Shown here one piece after another: positions 57,056-64,000 of a DNA stretch of 64,000 nt; positions within the stretch are counted from its first letter, which is position 1, and each line of letters opens with the position of its first letter. The stretch spans positions 248,001 through 312,000 of the forward strand of contig JBMOPE010000009.1 in NCBI GenBank assembly GCA_049323755.1, given 5' to 3'. Source of the stretch: BRHc4a sp049323755. GTDB lineage: Bacteria > Bacillota > Desulfotomaculia > Desulfotomaculales > Desulfocucumaceae. The notes under the pieces were generated by a model. It did no database searches, was not told the DNA's origin, and saw nothing but the letters and a program-made list of their open reading frames with translations. Made by a program: the position numbers and the translations under genes.

Positions 57056-60000
57056 TTACCTTCCAATGGCATTGTTTCCTGATCCGGCTATTTTTCCATA
57101 AGCCCTTTCTTTTAATATTTCCAGTATATTATACACCACCGGGACCACGAACAGGGTAAGCAGAGTCGATGAAATAAGCCCGCCTATAAGAGCAATGGAC
57201 ATCCCCATTCTCATTTCCGACCCGGCGCTTAGCCCAAGGGCCATGGGAAGCATGGCCAGAGTCATGGCCACAGTGGTCATTACTATAGGCCTCAGCCTTG
57301 TGGCCCCCGCCTTTACCAGCGCATCGGAAACGCTCAGCCCCTGCTTTCTCAAATTATTGGCAAAGTCCACCAGCAATATGGCATTTTTGGTAACCAGCCC
57401 CACCAGCATGATGAGGCCAATCATTGAAAAGATGTTCAGTGTCTGCCCGGTTACGGCCAGGGAGATGAGGGCGCCCACCATGGCCAGGGGCACGGAAAAC
57501 CATATGGTCAGAGGAAGCAGGAAAGATTCGAACAGAGCCACCATTATCAGGTATACGAATATACAGCTAAGGGCCATGGCAACCAGTAAGTCCTTCATGG
57601 AGTCCTCAAACATTTTCTGGTCACCTTCAAATATTATATTAACATCGGGGGGTACCTTTTTATCCTTTAACCTTTCTTTGACCTCGGCCACTACATCTCC
57701 CAGGCTGCGCCCATCAAGGTTGGCGTTGACAACGAACTGCCTTTGGCGCGCGGTGCGAACTATCTGCTTCAAACCTTCATCCTGGTTAAATCTGGCCAGC
57801 TGACCCAGCTGTACCTGCTGACCTGCCTGGCCGGTCACCAGCAGCCGGGATATATCCAGGGTGTCGTTTCTTGCCTCCCTGCTGCCTATAAGCCTGATAT
57901 CGTACTGATCTTCCCCGTCGCTAAACTTGCTGACCACCTTTCCATTAATAAACAGACCGGCAGTGTTCATAACATCGCCTGCGAATATCCCGTGGGCAGC
58001 CGCAGTTTCCCGGTCAATCCTTATGTTGTACTGGGGAAGGCCGCTCTCAATGGTGGTGCGGACATCCCTGGTGCCTGGAATTTCCGCCACCACTTCCCGA
58101 ATGGTTTCAGTCCATTCCTTAAGAGTAGTGAAGTTGTTCCCCCTTATCTCCAGGCGCAGGTCGGCATCATTGGCGCTGCCGAAAATAGAAGACAGCACAA
58201 TGCTTGACTCTACGCCGGCCTTACGCTGGGCAATCTCTTTAACCTTTTTCTTGACCCCGTCGTTTACCTCGCTATCCAGGCCGTTAAGCACAAGTTTAAT
58301 TTCCGCAATGTTTGCTGATGTTCCGGCGTCATATCCTCCGGTGGCATATCCCACAGAGGTATAGTAGGTTTTTACCTCCGGTATCTGCTCAATTTCCTTT
58401 TCAATGCTTTTCACCAGGGAGTCCATGGCAGCAAGGGTCGTTCCCGGAGGGGCGGTGAGCTTCAAAACAAACTCTCCGAAATCCGACTTGGGCATAAACT
58501 CTGTGCCCAGCGCCCCCAGGGGAAGCAGCGACCCGGAAAACAGCATGCAGATAAAGCAGATGGCCAGTACGGTTTTCTTATGTTTCAGTGCCCACATTAT
58601 ACCCGATACATAATTGTTTCCCATATTCTGAACCATAAGGGCGAACCCTTTGCCAAACTGCTTCTCCGCCTTGTTTCCATTATTTTCTCTTTTAACCAGC
58701 CTTGCGGCCAGAAGGGGTATCAGTGTCAGGGAGACCGCCAGCGACAGCATAGTGGCACACACCACCACCAGCCCAAATTCCCGGAAAATCTTCCCGGCCA
58801 CCCCCTGTACCAGGGCAACCGGTAAAAAAACCACAACCAGCGTCAGGGTTATACTGACCACTGCCATACCTATTTCCCTTACGCTGTTGATTACAGCGTT
58901 TATCCTGCCGTCGCCCCTGTCCCTGTGGCGCTGAATGTTTTCCAGCACTACAATGGAGTCATCAACAATTATACCTACAACAAGCCCCATCCCCATAAGG
59001 CTCATCAGGTTTATGGAAAACCCGAAGGCCAGCATAAACAACAGAGTGCTAATCAGGGAAACCGGGATAGACAGCAGTATTATAAGCGAGCCCCGCCAGT
59101 TGCCCAGGAAGACAAAAATCACCAGGGCCACTATGATTATGGCCATAAACAGCTCTTCCTGCACTCCTTTAAGGGAGTCACGGATAAAATTGGCGGAGTT
59201 GTGTCCCACCGAGATTTTAACACCATAATTGTTTTCCAGCTCGGATATCTTTTTAAGCACTCTATCGCTTATGTCTATTGTGTTGGCATCAGATCTCTTA
59301 AATATTAAAAGGCCTATTCCATCCTGTCCATTGAGCCTGATAATGCTTTCGCTATCCTTGTATGTATCCGTAACCCTTGCGACGTCCCTTAAATGTACGG
59401 GGCCACCGGGGGTCTGGGCCACTATTATTTCATTTAACTGATCCGCTTTGGAGACCTGGGACTGCACCCTTACCAGGAATTTTTGATCGTTTCTTTCAAT
59501 TCTTCCCACAGGTGCATTTTTATTGTCAGCCTGCAGGGCCTCCATTATTTGAAGTATTGAAAGCCGGTAGGCCTGAAGCCTTTCGGGGAGCACCTCCACC
59601 TGAATTTCCCTTTCTTTGCCCCCCAGCAGCATTACCCGGCTTATACCTTTCAACTGCTGCAACTGAGTAACAATTTGGTTTTTGGCCAAATCATACATCT
59701 CTCCGGGCGGCCTTTCGCCTGAAAGAGACAATTGCATAACAGGAAAATCATTGATATTGTACTGCTGTATCACTCCGGGCTCGGCCTCCGGGGGAAGTTC
59801 GTACACGCTGGCATTATACGTCCTTTGTACCTCGTTTACCGCCACATCCGGGTCTGTGTCCAGCTTGAATTCCAGCCAGACCATGGACATGCCCTCCTGG
59901 GAAATGGAAGTAATCTTTTCCAGGTTGTTGAGCGAGGACATGGCGTCCTCCAGTGGCTTGGTTATCTTTTTTTCAACGTCTTCCGGGCCCGCGCCGGGAT

Positions 60001-60151
60001 AAGCCACAGTAACCACCACAAAGGGAAACTGCATTTTTGGCAGCAGGTCCGCCGGCAGCCTGCCGTAGCTGAACAGCCCCAGCACCAGCAGTGATATAAA
60101 AACCACGGCGGTCAGGGACGGCCGTTTTAGGGATAGCTCAGTTATTCTCAT
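57056..60151 (-). CDS. RND-family efflux pump (AcrB/HAE1 type)
   Basis: The protein has about 1031 residues from ATG 60151, after GGGGGAG. It has twelve helices: one at the N-terminus, a block at about 335-540 and a block at about 860-1025, with two large extracytoplasmic loops. Motif A-like GMGLVVGIIVDDSIVVLENI and the internal duplication are clear. It exports drugs or other amphiphiles by proton motive force. Monoderm bacteria have such pumps (SwrC in Bacillus) without a TolC, and none is present here. It follows its adaptor gene by one base. Confidence 0.92.
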   Translation of the reverse strand: MRITELSLKRPSLTAVVFISLLVLGLFSYGRLPADLLPKMQFPFVVVTVAYPGAGPEDVEKKITKPLEDAMSSLNNLEKITSISQEGMSMVWLEFKLDTDPDVAVNEVQRTYNASVYELPPEAEPGVIQQYNINDFPVMQLSLSGERPPGEMYDLAKNQIVTQLQQLKGISRVMLLGGKEREIQVEVLPERLQAYRLSILQIMEALQADNKNAPVGRIERNDQKFLVRVQSQVSKADQLNEIIVAQTPGGPVHLRDVARVTDTYKDSESIIRLNGQDGIGLLIFKRSDANTIDISDRVLKKISELENNYGVKISVGHNSANFIRDSLKGVQEELFMAIIIVALVIFVFLGNWRGSLIILLSIPVSLISTLLFMLAFGFSINLMSLMGMGLVVGIIVDDSIVVLENIQRHRDRGDGRINAVINSVREIGMAVVSITLTLVVVFLPVALVQGVAGKIFREFGLVVVCATMLSLAVSLTLIPLLAARLVKRENNGNKAEKQFGKGFALMVQNMGNNYVSGIMWALKHKKTVLAICFICMLFSGSLLPLGALGTEFMPKSDFGEFVLKLTAPPGTTLAAMDSLVKSIEKEIEQIPEVKTYYTSVGYATGGYDAGTSANIAEIKLVLNGLDSEVNDGVKKKVKEIAQRKAGVESSIVLSSIFGSANDADLRLEIRGNNFTTLKEWTETIREVVAEIPGTRDVRTTIESGLPQYNIRIDRETAAAHGIFAGDVMNTAGLFINGKVVSKFSDGEDQYDIRLIGSREARNDTLDISRLLVTGQAGQQVQLGQLARFNQDEGLKQIVRTARQRQFVVNANLDGRSLGDVVAEVKERLKDKKVPPDVNIIFEGDQKMFEDSMKDLLVAMALSCIFVYLIMVALFESFLLPLTIWFSVPLAMVGALISLAVTGQTLNIFSMIGLIMLVGLVTKNAILLVDFANNLRKQGLSVSDALVKAGATRLRPIVMTTVAMTLAMLPMALGLSAGSEMRMGMSIALIGGLISSTLLTLFVVPVVYNILEILKERAYGKIAGSGNNAIGR

Positions 60152-60152
60152 T

Positions 60153-61256
60153 TTACTCCCCCTCAATCACCGGAGTCCCGTTTTTCAAAAGGCTCTGGCC
60201 GAAAACAACCACCCGTTCACCTGGTATAAGCCCGCTTACCACGGCAATATGGCTGTCATCGGTCTCTGCGGTGGCTATCTTTATCCTCTGCGACTTTCCC
60301 TCCCTTATCACGAAAACCTCGGCCTTTCCATCTTCATCAAGGGTTATTACAGCCTCTCTGGGCATTACTGTCCTTTTAATCTCCTCAGCATTCAGCCTAA
60401 CCTCACCAAACATTCCGGGTTTCAGGTAGCCTGCGGCATCCGGGGACAGGTCCAGCTCAACGGTGTACGCCCTGGAGCTGGGGTCCGCCCTGTTGCTTAC
60501 GGCAGTTACAGTACAGTCGTACTCCTTGCCTGGATACAGCGTGGATGTAAAAACTCCTTTTTGCCCCCTTGTCAGCTGGATAACCCGGTCAGCAGACACA
60601 GTGGCGGTAATTTTTAATGAAGTGTCATCCACCAGAGTAAGGAGCTTAGAGCCGGGAAAAACCACCTCTCCCTCCTCCACAAGACATTCGGCCACACTGC
60701 CCCCGAAGGGGGCGGAAATTACTGTGCTCTTAAGCGCCTCATCAGCCAGTTGACTATCTGATAGTGCAATATTGTAGGCCACCTGGGCATTTTTAAAAAG
60801 CATTTCCGCATTTTCAAACTCGGCTTTTGATGCGGCACCCTGCCGGTGCAGCTCACTAATCCTTTCGTAATTCCTGCGGGTCTGATCCAGGGTAAGCGCT
60901 GCAGAATTGATCTGCTCCCGGGACTTGGCAACTCCTGCCTGCTGACTTGTCTGCTCTATAAGGGCAAGAACCGTTCCATTGGAAACCCTGTCGCCGGTTT
61001 TTACCGCCAGACGGTTAATTATTCCCTGGGCCTTGGTGGTTATTACCGCTTCTTTTTTTCCTTCCACAGATCCGTTAATAACCAGCGAAGGTCTTATAAA
61101 TCCCTCATTTACCAGCGCGGCTTTTACCGCAACCGGCTGATTGGTATCAACGGAATTATAAGATTTTTCACTATGCGAGCGGTACCATTGCATAAAAATC
61201 GCCGCTACCAGAAGCCCAACAATCAGAATTAACCCCCGTTTTTGTATTTTTTTCAT
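60153..61256 (-). CDS. RND efflux periplasmic adaptor (membrane fusion protein)
   Basis: The protein has about 367 residues from ATG 61256, six bases after GGAGG. An N-terminal anchor (RGLILIVGLLVAAIFMQWY) is followed by the lipoyl-like halves (GIINRLAVKTGDRVSNGTVL and VISAPFGGSVAECLVEEGEV), a short coiled-coil hairpin (about 110-175), a beta-barrel and a membrane-proximal domain. It links the pump to the outside. The operon ends with the pump; no regulator is adjacent. Confidence 0.9.
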   Translation of the reverse strand: MKKIQKRGLILIVGLLVAAIFMQWYRSHSEKSYNSVDTNQPVAVKAALVNEGFIRPSLVINGSVEGKKEAVITTKAQGIINRLAVKTGDRVSNGTVLALIEQTSQQAGVAKSREQINSAALTLDQTRRNYERISELHRQGAASKAEFENAEMLFKNAQVAYNIALSDSQLADEALKSTVISAPFGGSVAECLVEEGEVVFPGSKLLTLVDDTSLKITATVSADRVIQLTRGQKGVFTSTLYPGKEYDCTVTAVSNRADPSSRAYTVELDLSPDAAGYLKPGMFGEVRLNAEEIKRTVMPREAVITLDEDGKAEVFVIREGKSQRIKIATAETDDSHIAVVSGLIPGERVVVFGQSLLKNGTPVIEGE

Positions 61257-61353
61257 CTGCACCCCTCCCTTTATATATAAAAACCATCAGCATATACAAC
61301 CCTTCGAACATAGTTTTTATTCCGCTTTTTCTCCCAGATTATTTTTATCTGTT

Positions 61354-62328
61354 TTATGAGCAGGGTATGAATTTTCTCGCAAAAAACGGGTGTATTTTTT
61401 TATATTCCTCCTCCGAGTAACTGTTAAAAAAATTCTGTGCAGCATTATAACCGGACCAGAAAAGCATATCCTTTCTCTCGGGCGTAATGTCAAATTCCGT
61501 TGTCCCTACCCCCATTGTGGGAACACAAATTGTTCTTCTAAAATTTTCATCCTGTATATATCTCTCATCATGGGCTTCCATCATTGTTCCAATCATAGCC
61601 GCCAGAAAATCAATTATATTATTTATACTTCGGGGCTCCCCGTAGGAGGGCTCTATTAGCCTGAAGCCAAAGGTTGGCCACTCCGGCTCACATTCCGAAT
61701 CAAAAAGCCATACAGGAAAATTACTCAATATTCCTCCGTCAACAATATAACTCTTTATCATTTTGCCGTTATGTAAATAGTCTATTGCCACAGGCTCATA
61801 AAAAACCGGTATGCTCATGGACATTCTTACCGCCCGGGCAACGCTGAAACTGTCTGGCTCAATCCCGTAGTCCCTTACATCCGCAGGAAGCACCAGCATT
61901 TTGCCCCTTGTAATGTCGCTGGCTATAACATTAAGACGGTACATATACCTTGGGTTGGTTTCCCCTTCTATCCTGAGGTCCCCGAAGGTGGAAACCCCCT
62001 TCTTAAGCAACAATCCCTCCATAAATTTTTCAATAAATTTTCCCTCATAAATACCTTTTTCAAGCAAAAGACTTAAAGTTTTCCCCGGAATAGAAAAGTG
62101 ATCAATAAAACCTTTATCCTTGATAAGTGAAAAGTCCAGGCCAAAAATTATGTCCTTTATCTCATCAGCTGAATAGTTGCTTGCCAAAAGCGCTGCCACA
62201 ATGGCACCGGCAGAAGTTCCGGCAATATTCTGCCACTGTATTTTCTTTTCCTTTTCCGCGTAATAAAGGGCACCCACAAGACCTATTCCTTTGACCCCTC
62301 CACCTTCAAAAACAGCATCGGCTTTCAT
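61354..62328 (-). CDS. patatin-like phospholipase
   Basis: The protein has about 324 residues from ATG 62328, eight bases after AGGAGG. The oxyanion loop EGGGVKGIGLVGAL, the nucleophile GTSAG (about 40-44) and the second catalytic residue in VDGGILSNFP (about 195-204) are intact. The Ser-Asp dyad hydrolyses acyl esters of lipids. No signal is present, so it is cytoplasmic or delivered by another route. It stands alone with its own terminator-poor 3' end before the RND operon. Confidence 0.88.
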   Translation of the reverse strand: MKADAVFEGGGVKGIGLVGALYYAEKEKKIQWQNIAGTSAGAIVAALLASNYSADEIKDIIFGLDFSLIKDKGFIDHFSIPGKTLSLLLEKGIYEGKFIEKFMEGLLLKKGVSTFGDLRIEGETNPRYMYRLNVIASDITRGKMLVLPADVRDYGIEPDSFSVARAVRMSMSIPVFYEPVAIDYLHNGKMIKSYIVDGGILSNFPVWLFDSECEPEWPTFGFRLIEPSYGEPRSINNIIDFLAAMIGTMMEAHDERYIQDENFRRTICVPTMGVGTTEFDITPERKDMLFWSGYNAAQNFFNSYSEEEYKKIHPFFARKFIPCS

Positions 62329-62479
62329 AATATACACCTCCTAGAAAAACTTGTCTAACATAACCATTATATTACATTGATTTCAGCATTAATACGTTTG
62401 GGATCCTTTTTATCCGGATTAACAATTATTCCTCTCATTGAAAAGGGTCTACATATGGTATTTCTCCCTAAAATTAAAT

Positions 62480-62513
62480 AAAGGCTGTGAACCTTAAGGT
62501 TTACAGCCTTTAT
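62480..62513 (-). terminator. terminator of the tRNA-Ser(GCT) gene
   Basis: AAAGGCTGTGAACC and GGTTTACAGCCTTT pair over 13 positions with one mismatch; on the minus strand ATTTAATTTTA follows, four bases after CCA. Confidence 0.85.
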
Positions 62514-62516
62514 AAA

Positions 62517-62611
62517 TGGCGGAGAGCGAGGGATTCGAACCCTCGAGACAGCTTTAGAACCGTCTACTCGCTTAGCAGGCGAGCGCCTTCGACCTACTCG
62601 GCCAGCTCTCC
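62517..62611 (-). tRNA. tRNA-Ser (anticodon GCT)
   Basis: Acceptor GGAGAGC/GCTCTCC, anticodon loop CTGCTAA in stem CTCGC/GCGAG, long variable arm, T arm AGGGTTCGAATCCCT and encoded CCA. It reads AGC and AGT. Confidence 0.95.
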
Positions 62612-62657
62612 AAATTTTATTGCAGCTTGACATGTTGTTGCCAAACTATCTTGCTTG

Positions 62658-62747
62658 TGGCGGAGGGAGTGGGATTCGAACCCACGGAACCCGTAAAGGT
62701 TCAACGGTTTTCAAGACCGCCTCCTTCAACCGCTCGGACACCCCTCC
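62658..62747 (-). tRNA. tRNA-Ser (anticodon TGA)
   Basis: Acceptor GGAGGGG/CTCCCTCC-type pairing, anticodon loop TTGAAAA in stem CGGTC/CCG, long variable arm with CTTTACGGG, T arm GGGTTCGAATCCC and encoded CCA. It lies 46 bases upstream of tRNA-Ser(GCT) on the same strand. Confidence 0.94.
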
Positions 62748-62752
62748 AAAAT

Positions 62753-62854
62753 AGTCGTCGGTCATCGGTCGTCTGTCGTCAGTAAATCGTCGGCATTTGT
62801 CATAAAATGCCCTCTATACCTGCGTCTGACGTCTTACGCCTGACGACTGAACCC
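62753..62854. repeat. GTC/GAC-rich imperfect palindromic repeat
   Basis: The left half repeats TCGTCGGTC-type units and the right half has GCGTCTGACGTCTTACGCC and TGACGACTGA, so the two can pair in part. It lies between serS and the tRNA-Ser genes. Confidence 0.5.
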
Positions 62855-62946
62855 AGCGGCAATAATTAGTATAGCACAGCCCTTATAGCCTGTCAACAGA
62901 ACTATTTCTGCCAAACCGGGTATTTATACCCTCCACCGGCCGTTAA

Positions 62947-64000
62947 TTATTTTATCTTATCTATTCCTCCCATGTACTTAACAAGTGCCTGGGGTATCCT
63001 TACACTTCCGTCCTCCTGCTGGCAGTTTTCCAGAATGGCGGATACTGTCCGCCCCACGGCAAGGCCCGAACCATTAAGGGTATGCACAAACCGGGGCTTA
63101 CCCTTGCCATCCTTAAACCTTATATTGGCCCTCCTGGCCTGGAAATCCTCAAAGTTACTGCAGGACGATATTTCCTTATAATCATTGTAGCTGGGCATCC
63201 ACACCTCTATATCGTAGGTTTTAGCCGAGCTGAAGCCCATGTCGCCGGTGCAGAGACATACCACCCTGTAGGGGATCTCCAGTAGCTGCAATACCCTCTG
63301 GGCGTTTAGCGTAAGTTTTTCAAGCTCATCATAGGACTCTTCCGGCCGTGTGAATTTTACCAGCTCCACCTTGTTAAACTGGTGCTGCCTTATCAGTCCC
63401 CGGGTGTCCCTTCCGGCTGCCCCGGCCTCTGCCCGGAAACAGGCACTGTAGGCACAGTGTAATATAGGCAGCTTTGCCCCGTCAAGTATCTCCCCGTTGT
63501 AAAGATTGGTAACCGGCACCTCGGCAGTGGGTATAAGGTAGTAATCCGTCCCCTCCACCTTGAACATGTCCTCGGCAAACTTGGGAAGCTGTCCTGTCCC
63601 TATCATGCTGTTGCTGTTTACCATGAAAGGAGGAAATACCTCCACGTAGCCGTGATCGGTAATGTGAAGGTCCAGCATAAAATTTATAACGGCTCTTTCA
63701 AGGCGGGCTCCAAGGCCTTTATAAAAAGTGAACCTGGCCCCGGTAACCTTGCTGCCCCTCTCAAAGTCGAGAATATCAAAGGCCTCACCAACCTCCCAGT
63801 GTGGCCTTACAGGAAATCCCGTTTTAGCAGGCTCACCATGTCGATATACTTCCACATTGTCTTCTGCGTCCTTGCCTACAGGCACTGTTTCATGTGGAAC
63901 ATTTGGAATGGTAAGTATTATACTTTGCAGCTCATCTTCTATTGACCTTAGCTCATCGTCCAGTTCCTTTATTTGCTGGGAAACCTGGCGCATTTCCAAA
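62947..64000 (-). CDS. serS: seryl-tRNA synthetase (N-terminus cut by window edge)
   Basis: About 350 C-terminal residues are inside the window, of about 425 in the family. The end of the coiled-coil tRNA-binding arm is at the edge. Class II motif 2 (FRAEAGAAGRDTRGLIRQHQ) and motif 3 (NGSGLAVGRTVSAIL) are complete, with the serine-site TAEVPVTN. It charges tRNA-Ser, and two tRNA-Ser genes lie directly downstream on the same strand. Confidence 0.95.
   Translation of the reverse strand, partial: LEMRQVSQQIKELDDELRSIEDELQSIILTIPNVPHETVPVGKDAEDNVEVYRHGEPAKTGFPVRPHWEVGEAFDILDFERGSKVTGARFTFYKGLGARLERAVINFMLDLHITDHGYVEVFPPFMVNSNSMIGTGQLPKFAEDMFKVEGTDYYLIPTAEVPVTNLYNGEILDGAKLPILHCAYSACFRAEAGAAGRDTRGLIRQHQFNKVELVKFTRPEESYDELEKLTLNAQRVLQLLEIPYRVVCLCTGDMGFSSAKTYDIEVWMPSYNDYKEISSCSNFEDFQARRANIRFKDGKGKPRFVHTLNGSGLAVGRTVSAILENCQQEDGSVRIPQALVKYMGGIDKIK

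Overview
The window looks like the chromosome of an anaerobic, spore-former-type Clostridia, most like the Desulfotomaculum/Pelotomaculum group (Peptococcaceae in the broad sense). This is an inference from gene content and style: purine-rich AGGAGG ribosome sites, many TTG and GTG starts, sigma-A-type promoters, intrinsic terminators after most operons, an FixABCX flavoprotein set, a system II cytochrome c assembly pair, a 4-hydroxybutyryl-CoA dehydratase-like enzyme, and S-layer homology and copper-amine-oxidase-N surface domains. No rRNA gene is present to settle it.

Layout. 0-7.6 kb: a cut-off 7TMR-DISM-type sensor, a LuxR regulator fused to a 12-TM transporter-like domain, a TetR/dehydratase/alcohol dehydrogenase operon, a frameshifted membrane-protein pseudogene, and a DUF2087/GIY-YIG fusion. 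7.8-16.4 kb: a redox block with a pentaheme cytochrome c, a cytochrome b, a 34-residue membrane peptide, CcsA/ResB, a heme-binding lipoprotein and FixABCX. 16.6-23.1 kb: a TetR pair, a polar amino-acid ABC importer, a hypothetical protein and a serine hydrolase.

23.2-44.5 kb is the accessory region and the main result. An intact tRNA-Ser(CGA) stands at 44.42-44.52 kb on the minus strand. On its 3' side, five truncated copies of its 3' half (anticodon arm to CCA) lie in the same orientation at 23.3, 29.4, 31.9, 35.5 and 43.0 kb. Each is followed by the same hairpin terminator, and four are preceded by a short reading-frame tail that resembles the C-terminus of a tyrosine recombinase. They divide the region into cargo blocks: TetR plus an attenuated ABC-F protein; a GGDEF/HD-GYP protein behind a c-di-GMP-I riboswitch; an HMA/TauE/cupredoxin fusion; a three-gene alpha-helical pore-forming-toxin-like operon; signalling genes (HDOD, SARP-type regulator, a double-kinase hybrid sensor) with a DUF1062 gene behind an unassigned structured leader; and a ParE/Phd toxin-antitoxin block. 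No complete integrase is present, so this looks like serial accretion of islands at one tRNA with eroded recombinases.

44.7-64 kb: tadA, a three-gene HDOD/HD two-component operon, S-layer and copper-amine-oxidase-N proteins, two tRNA-Arg genes, a glycosyltransferase, an RND pump with its adaptor, a patatin, two tRNA-Ser genes and a cut-off serS.
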